A DNA stretch of 11,086 bases, from assembly GCA_015488075.1 (NCBI GenBank), contig WFOM01000040.1, forward strand, positions 1-11,086, given 5' to 3'. How positions within the stretch are numbered: the stretch's first letter is position 1; every line of letters starts with the position of its first letter. This stretch comes from Helicobacteraceae bacterium. Lineage in GTDB: Bacteria; Campylobacterota; Campylobacteria; Campylobacterales; Sulfurimonadaceae. A model generated the notes under the pieces. It was given only the letters and a program-made list of their open reading frames with translations, did not search any database and had not been told where the DNA came from. This document shows positions 7,171-11,086 of the stretch, in pieces. The translations under genes were made by a program, and so were the position numbers.

Positions 7171-9342
7171 ATGAAATATGATGTTGTTTTAGATATACAA
7201 AACGAAAAAGAGGAATTTAATTTTACCGATATAGCAAAACAGTCAAACGGTTCGGTCTGGTTCAAATGCGGCAAGACGGTATTGCTTGCAACGGTTGTAG
7301 TGGATTATGACGAGGTTGTTGATGATGAGTTTTTGCCTCTTACCGTTCAATATATAGAAAAAAGCTATGCCGCAGGAAAAATTCCCGGAGGTTTTTTCAA
7401 AAGGGAAACAAAACCGGGTGATTTTGAGACACTGACATCAAGGATAGTTGACAGAAGCCTAAGACCGCTTTTTCCAAAAGGTTTTGCACATCCTGTTGTC
7501 ATAACCGTTATGGTTTTTAGTGTAGACAAAGTCGCAGATTTGCAAAGACTCGCACTTACTGCTGCCAGTGCTGCTTTGTATGTGAGTGATCTTGATATAA
7601 ACAAGAGTATAACTTCTGTTCGTGTAGCAAAAGTTGACGGTGAGATTATTTACAACCCTACTTTGGAAGAACTTAAAAACTCTACTCTTGATTTGTATCT
7701 AAGCGGAAGCAGGGATGAGCTTTTAATGATAGAATTAAGATCTATCGGCAGTGATGAAGCACAGATGATAGATTTTCCTTCAACAGATCCGCTTTTGGAT
7801 CCTTCTGTGGGGATTGAAGCTGTCTTTGTTCACAAATCAAATGCCATAAGTGAAGATGAGCTTATAGAGATTATAGACAATGCTCAAAAAATCCTTTTTG
7901 AAAACAACAAAAAATATGAAGAGGCTTTTAAGCCTTATCAAAAAGAGTCAAAAAAACTTACGCTGATTTCTACGGATGTTGATGAAGAGATATACAAGTT
8001 TGTCAAAACCAATCATCTTGATGATATAAAAGAAGCCATAAAAAATCTTGCAAAAAGTGAGAGAAATACCGAGCTTAAAAACATAGCAAAAAAAATAAAA
8101 GAGCATTTGGAAGCCGATGAAGAAGATATACTAAAAGCTGTTGAAAAGGTAAAAAAAGAAGAAGTTAGAAGAGCAATCCTTCAAGAGAAAACAAGAGCTG
8201 ACGGAAGAGCACTTGATGAGATACGACCAATCACTATTGAAACAAATCTACTTCCATCAGCCCACTCATCCGCACTTTTTACAAGAGGTCAGACACAGGC
8301 ACTTGTCGTTCTAACCATAGGAACTACAAAAGATGCACAGATGTTTGAAAATCTTACAGATGATACTCCACAAAATGAAAACTTTATGGTGCATTACAAT
8401 TTCCCGGGATTTAGTGTAGGTGAAGCAAGTGCCATTACAGGGGTAAAAAGAAGAGAACTGGGGCACGGAAATCTTGCCAAAAGAGCATTAGAACCTATCA
8501 TAAAACTTGATAATCAAAGCATAAGGCTTGTATCAGAGATACTTGAGTCTAACGGAAGCAGTTCAATGGCAACCGTATGCGGAGGATATCTTGCACTAAA
8601 AGCTGCAGATATAGAAACAACCGAGCCGATAGCCGGAATTGCCATGGGGCTTGTAACAGAAGGTGAAAAATATGCCATACTCTCAGATATAATGGGCTTA
8701 GAGGATCATGACGGTGATATGGATTTTAAAGTTGCAGGTTCAAAAGATGGTATAACGGCACTTCAAATGGATATAAAACTCGGCGGTATAAGTCTTGATA
8801 TACTAAAAGAAGCACTCTATCAAGCAAAAAAAGGAAGAGAACACATAATAGATATCATGCTTGAAGCTGAAAAGAACATTGTTCACAACGAAGGTGTTTT
8901 ACCGAGTTCACACCATTTTCATATAGAACCTTCATATATAGTTCATGTTATAGGTCAGGCCGGTAAAACTATAAAAGAGATTATAGAGAAGTTCGAAGTT
9001 GCCATAGATTTGGATAAAAAAAGCGGTAAAGTTAAGATAACCGGAACTAAAAAAGAAAATATCCACAAAGCAAAAGAGTATATAGAGGGGATAGTAAAAA
9101 AAGTTGCAAAAACTCCGAAAATAGAGTATAAAGTAGGTCAGAGATACAAAGCAAAAGTAGCAAGGATAGTTGATTTTGGTGCTTTTGTTGAGCTTCCCGA
9201 CGGAACTGACGGGCTTGTGCATATATCAAAACTGGCTCCAAACAGAGTTGAGAATGTCCGAGATGTGGTAAAAGAAGGTGACGAGATAGAAGTTGAAGTT
9301 ATAGAGCTAAAAGGAGACAAAGTCTCACTTGCCAAGGTTTAA
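7171..9342 (+). CDS. pnp: Polyribonucleotide nucleotidyltransferase (PNPase)
   Basis: PNPase is a trimeric 3'-to-5' phosphorolytic exoribonuclease that degrades mRNA and can add tails in reverse. All domains are present in 723 residues. The first RNase PH domain includes GKIPGGFFKRE (69-79) and SRIVDRSLRPLFP (90-102). A Lys/Glu-rich helical linker runs from about 225 to 330. The second, catalytic RNase PH domain has FTRGQTQAL (370-378), NGSSSMATVCGG (461-472) and GDMDFKVAG (515-523) with the metal-binding acidic residues. The KH domain has VIGQAGKTIKEI (593-604), and the S1 domain (about 656-722) has VARIVDFGAFVEL and GLVHISKLA. The protein stops right after S1 (VSLAKV) and lacks the unstructured tail used in enterobacteria to bind RNase E, which Campylobacterota lack. 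A strong AGGAG at 7161-7165 lies five bases before the ATG. Its stop overlaps the convergent arsB stop. Confidence 0.98.
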   Translation: MKYDVVLDIQNEKEEFNFTDIAKQSNGSVWFKCGKTVLLATVVVDYDEVVDDEFLPLTVQYIEKSYAAGKIPGGFFKRETKPGDFETLTSRIVDRSLRPLFPKGFAHPVVITVMVFSVDKVADLQRLALTAASAALYVSDLDINKSITSVRVAKVDGEIIYNPTLEELKNSTLDLYLSGSRDELLMIELRSIGSDEAQMIDFPSTDPLLDPSVGIEAVFVHKSNAISEDELIEIIDNAQKILFENNKKYEEAFKPYQKESKKLTLISTDVDEEIYKFVKTNHLDDIKEAIKNLAKSERNTELKNIAKKIKEHLEADEEDILKAVEKVKKEEVRRAILQEKTRADGRALDEIRPITIETNLLPSAHSSALFTRGQTQALVVLTIGTTKDAQMFENLTDDTPQNENFMVHYNFPGFSVGEASAITGVKRRELGHGNLAKRALEPIIKLDNQSIRLVSEILESNGSSSMATVCGGYLALKAADIETTEPIAGIAMGLVTEGEKYAILSDIMGLEDHDGDMDFKVAGSKDGITALQMDIKLGGISLDILKEALYQAKKGREHIIDIMLEAEKNIVHNEGVLPSSHHFHIEPSYIVHVIGQAGKTIKEIIEKFEVAIDLDKKSGKVKITGTKKENIHKAKEYIEGIVKKVAKTPKIEYKVGQRYKAKVARIVDFGAFVELPDGTDGLVHISKLAPNRVENVRDVVKEGDEIEVEVIELKGDKVSLAKV

Positions 9343-10592
9343 ACCAGTCCAAGCAGTGCCACAAAAAGCACGGGCAGGGTTATAACCATACCCACTTTCA
9401 TATACTCTTTCCATGTGATTTTAACACCTTTTTTTTCCAGGACATGAAGCCATAAAAGTGTGGCAAGTGAACCAATGGGTGTCATTTTGGGCCCCAGATT
9501 TGAACCAAGTATGTTTGCATAAGCCAAAAATGTATCTCCTGTTTTGTCTATGGCTATATCCATTATCATTATTGTAGGCATATTGTTCATAACTGCACTT
9601 AAAACTGCACTTGTAAACCCGGTGGCTATTATATAAACTTCATTTCCAAAAGACTTGAAATACAAAAGAAGTTCTGAGAGATAATCTGTAAGCCCTCCGT
9701 TTTTAAGACCATATACAACAACATAAAGCCCTATACTAAACCATACAACCTGCCAAGGAGCAGTTTTTATAGTCATTACAGGTTTTGCGGCTTTGTAATG
9801 AGCAGCTATTGCCAAAAATACCAAAGCCCCTCCAAGAGCAAACACCGAAACCGGTATTTTGTAAATATCACCTATAAAATATCCAGCCAAAAGCAGTCCC
9901 AAAAATATCCAGCTTAATTTAAACATAGTTTCATTTTTTATGACACTTTTGGCTTCCGGCAAAGCTGAGATATCAACTTTTTTCGGTATAGATTTGCCAA
10001 AAAATATAAAAAGCACTACAATTGAAGCCACGATAGAGAGCAGATTCGGTAAAAACATTTTTTTGGCATACTCAAAAAATCCGATATCAAAATAATCTGC
10101 CGTTACTATATTTGTAAGATTTGATATAACAAGAGGATTTGATGCACTATCACCTATAAAACCTCCTGCGAGTAAAAAAGCAAATATCGCTTTGTTGTTC
10201 ATTTTCAAAAGTCTCATTTTTGCCAGAAGGATGGGAGTGAGGATCAAAGCCGCACCGTCATTTGCAAAAAATGCCGCAACCAAAGCACCAAGAAGCAATA
10301 CATTAAAAAACATCCATCTGCCGCTTCCGCCGGAAAGTTTGGCCATTTTTACCGCAAGATACTCAAAAAAACCTATCTCATCCAGAACCATAGAAAGAAG
10401 TATAATCCCTATAAAAGCAAGTGTCGCATCCCAAACTATTTTTGTAACTTCTATAACATCATTGAAATCTACTACACCTGCTATAAGCGAAACAACAGCT
10501 CCTGCTACAGCTATAGTTCCGATTTTAAGCCCTTTTGGCTGTGTTATTATAAAAAACAAAGTAACCAAAAATATAACAGATGCGACCGTCAT
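9339..10592 (-). CDS. arsB: Arsenite efflux pump ArsB
   Basis: ArsB exports arsenite or antimonite from the cytoplasm across the inner membrane, driven by the proton gradient. The 417-residue protein is almost entirely hydrophobic, with about 11-12 membrane segments. It carries the family signatures AAFFANDGAALILTPI (106-121), NPLVISNLTNIVTADYF (152-168), NNMPTIMI (336-343) and LGSNLGPKMTPIGSLATLLWLHVL (362-385). These distinguish ArsB from the unrelated Acr3 pumps and from general citrate/anion transporters. No cysteine occurs anywhere in the protein. The ATG overlaps the arsC stop (ATGA, 10589-10592), with a weak GAAGAG upstream, so translation is probably coupled. The 3' end runs into the pnp stop. 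Codon use (AGA, ATA rich) is like its neighbours, with no sign of recent transfer. Confidence 0.93.
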   Translation of the reverse strand: MTVASVIFLVTLFFIITQPKGLKIGTIAVAGAVVSLIAGVVDFNDVIEVTKIVWDATLAFIGIILLSMVLDEIGFFEYLAVKMAKLSGGSGRWMFFNVLLLGALVAAFFANDGAALILTPILLAKMRLLKMNNKAIFAFLLAGGFIGDSASNPLVISNLTNIVTADYFDIGFFEYAKKMFLPNLLSIVASIVVLFIFFGKSIPKKVDISALPEAKSVIKNETMFKLSWIFLGLLLAGYFIGDIYKIPVSVFALGGALVFLAIAAHYKAAKPVMTIKTAPWQVVWFSIGLYVVVYGLKNGGLTDYLSELLLYFKSFGNEVYIIATGFTSAVLSAVMNNMPTIMIMDIAIDKTGDTFLAYANILGSNLGPKMTPIGSLATLLWLHVLEKKGVKITWKEYMKVGMVITLPVLFVALLGLV

Positions 10593-10990
10593 GACAACTC
10601 TTCTTTTACTTTTGGAAGTAGAATATCTTTTATCTCATGATATGTTTTTACAAACTCACTGTAATCTTTTCCGTCAGGATCACTAAAACCTACATGAATT
10701 TTGTTGACAGGTTTTGGAAACACAGGACAGTTTTCTTTTGCACTGTCACAAACAGTTACCACCAAATCAAAATCTTCATTTATAACTTCATCCAGATGTT
10801 TTGAGTAGTATCTCTCATCCCATATGCCAAACTCCTGTAGCACCTTTTTGGCATTTTGGTTAACTTCACCTTTTGGATTTGTTCCACAGCTTTTTGCCTG
10901 AATGCCGTCTAAAAATGCATTTACAAGTGCTTCTGCTATAATACTTCTGCAACTGTTGCCGGTGCACATTACCAAAACTTTTTTAGCCAT
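10589..10990 (-). CDS. arsC: Arsenate reductase, thioredoxin-coupled type
   Basis: ArsC reduces arsenate to arsenite, which the following ArsB then expels. The 133-residue protein has the low-molecular-weight tyrosine phosphatase fold. The P-loop C-x5-R is CTGNSCR with Cys9 and Arg15. The redox pair is Cys81 and Cys88 in CDSAKENCPVFP, and the Asp-Pro of GFSDPDG (Asp104) is the expected general acid. The three cysteines correspond one for one to Cys10, Cys82 and Cys89 of the staphylococcal plasmid pI258 enzyme, which is recycled by thioredoxin. The glutaredoxin-type E. coli R773 ArsC is a different fold. Start: AAAGGA (11004-10999) lies eight bases before the ATG, and MAKKVLVMCTGN is the expected beginning. 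It is the first gene of the arsCB operon as seen here. An arsR regulator is not in the window and may lie beyond the right edge. Confidence 0.95.
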   Translation of the reverse strand: MAKKVLVMCTGNSCRSIIAEALVNAFLDGIQAKSCGTNPKGEVNQNAKKVLQEFGIWDERYYSKHLDEVINEDFDLVVTVCDSAKENCPVFPKPVNKIHVGFSDPDGKDYSEFVKTYHEIKDILLPKVKEELS

Positions 10991-11020
10991 AAAGTATATC
11001 CTTTGTTGTTTAGATGTAAA

Positions 11021-11026
11021 ATTTTA
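11021..11026 (-). promoter_or_regulatory. Candidate -10 of the arsCB operon
   Basis: Read on the minus strand, TAAAAT within CAGATAAAAT is a plausible -10. It puts transcription start near 11014 and leaves a leader of about 24 nt containing the AAAGGA ribosome site. TATAAA at 11037-11032 is an equally possible alternative. Either choice leaves the palindrome at 11042-11063 immediately upstream, in the -35 region or at the -10 edge, where a repressor would block polymerase. Confidence 0.4.
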
Positions 11027-11041
11027 TCTGTTTTATATAAA

Positions 11042-11063
11042 TATATCAATATATATTGATATA
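11042..11063. promoter_or_regulatory. Palindromic putative ArsR operator
   Basis: A perfect 22-bp palindrome centred between 11052 and 11053 contains ATCAA-TATATA-TTGAT. The ATCAA-N6-TTGAT pattern is, as I recall, the one described for the ArsR repressor of the Synechocystis ars operon and fits ArsR/SmtB-type sites. It lies about 52 bases upstream of the arsC start, next to the candidate promoter. A second ATCAA half-site begins at 11079 and runs out of the window, so a repeated operator is possible. The assignment to ArsR is inferred from position and pattern. Confidence 0.6.
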
Positions 11064-11086
11064 AAAAATTATAAAAATATCAAAAT

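Noticed and set aside
10192..10686. A 164-codon plus-strand reading frame antisense to arsB and arsC
   Set aside because: It is the mirror of two firmly identified genes, low in complexity and without a ribosome site. It is an open frame by chance.
9339..10990. Recent horizontal transfer of the ars genes
   Set aside because: Base composition and AGA/ATA codon preference match the neighbouring housekeeping genes, and there are no integrase, transposase, tRNA or direct-repeat borders in the window.

Overview
This AT-rich window reads as chromosomal DNA of a Campylobacterota (epsilonproteobacterial) bacterium. The reasons are heavy AGA/ATA codon use, TGnTATAAT-type promoters without clear -35 boxes, a PurD N-terminus reading GAREY, and the gene order purD - RDD protein - lptD - phosphoribosyltransferase - pnp. 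From memory, parts of this order are shared by Helicobacter and Campylobacter. The genus cannot be fixed from the sequence. LptD with a signal peptide shows a Gram-negative outer membrane with lipopolysaccharide.

Left part (1-2301): guaA (GMP synthase) and hemD (uroporphyrinogen-III synthase) form a two-gene unit joined by a TAATG stop/start overlap. An extended -10 lies just upstream of guaA.

Centre-left (2302-2628): this 327-base gap holds no protein gene. It encodes a structured RNA of about 195-200 nt that I identify as 6S RNA (ssrS). The evidence is its own TATAAT promoter, a long closing stem, a central bubble with the characteristic 3'-side hairpin, and a branched terminal arm. A run of eight C follows its 3' end, and then the purD promoter.

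Centre (2629-9342): five genes on the + strand are packed tightly: purD (purine synthesis), an RDD membrane protein, lptD (outer-membrane LPS insertion), a phosphoribosyltransferase-like protein of unknown substrate, and pnp (RNA decay). purD and the RDD gene overlap at TAATG. The phosphoribosyltransferase gene appears to have its own promoter, placed so that its mRNA would be leaderless.

Right part (9339-11086, - strand): an arsenic-resistance operon, arsC (arsenate reductase of the thioredoxin-coupled, low-molecular-weight phosphatase fold) followed by arsB (arsenite efflux pump), with ATGA overlap. Its leader carries a 22-bp perfect palindrome containing ATCAA-N6-TTGAT, which looks like an ArsR operator. 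No arsR gene is in the window. arsB converges on pnp so closely that the two stop codons overlap.

Most of the window is housekeeping, with no mobile element, CRISPR array, tRNA or rRNA. The points worth a second look are the 6S RNA locus with its C-tract, the leaderless phosphoribosyltransferase gene, the ars operator, the cysteine-free ArsB and the overlapping convergent stops.
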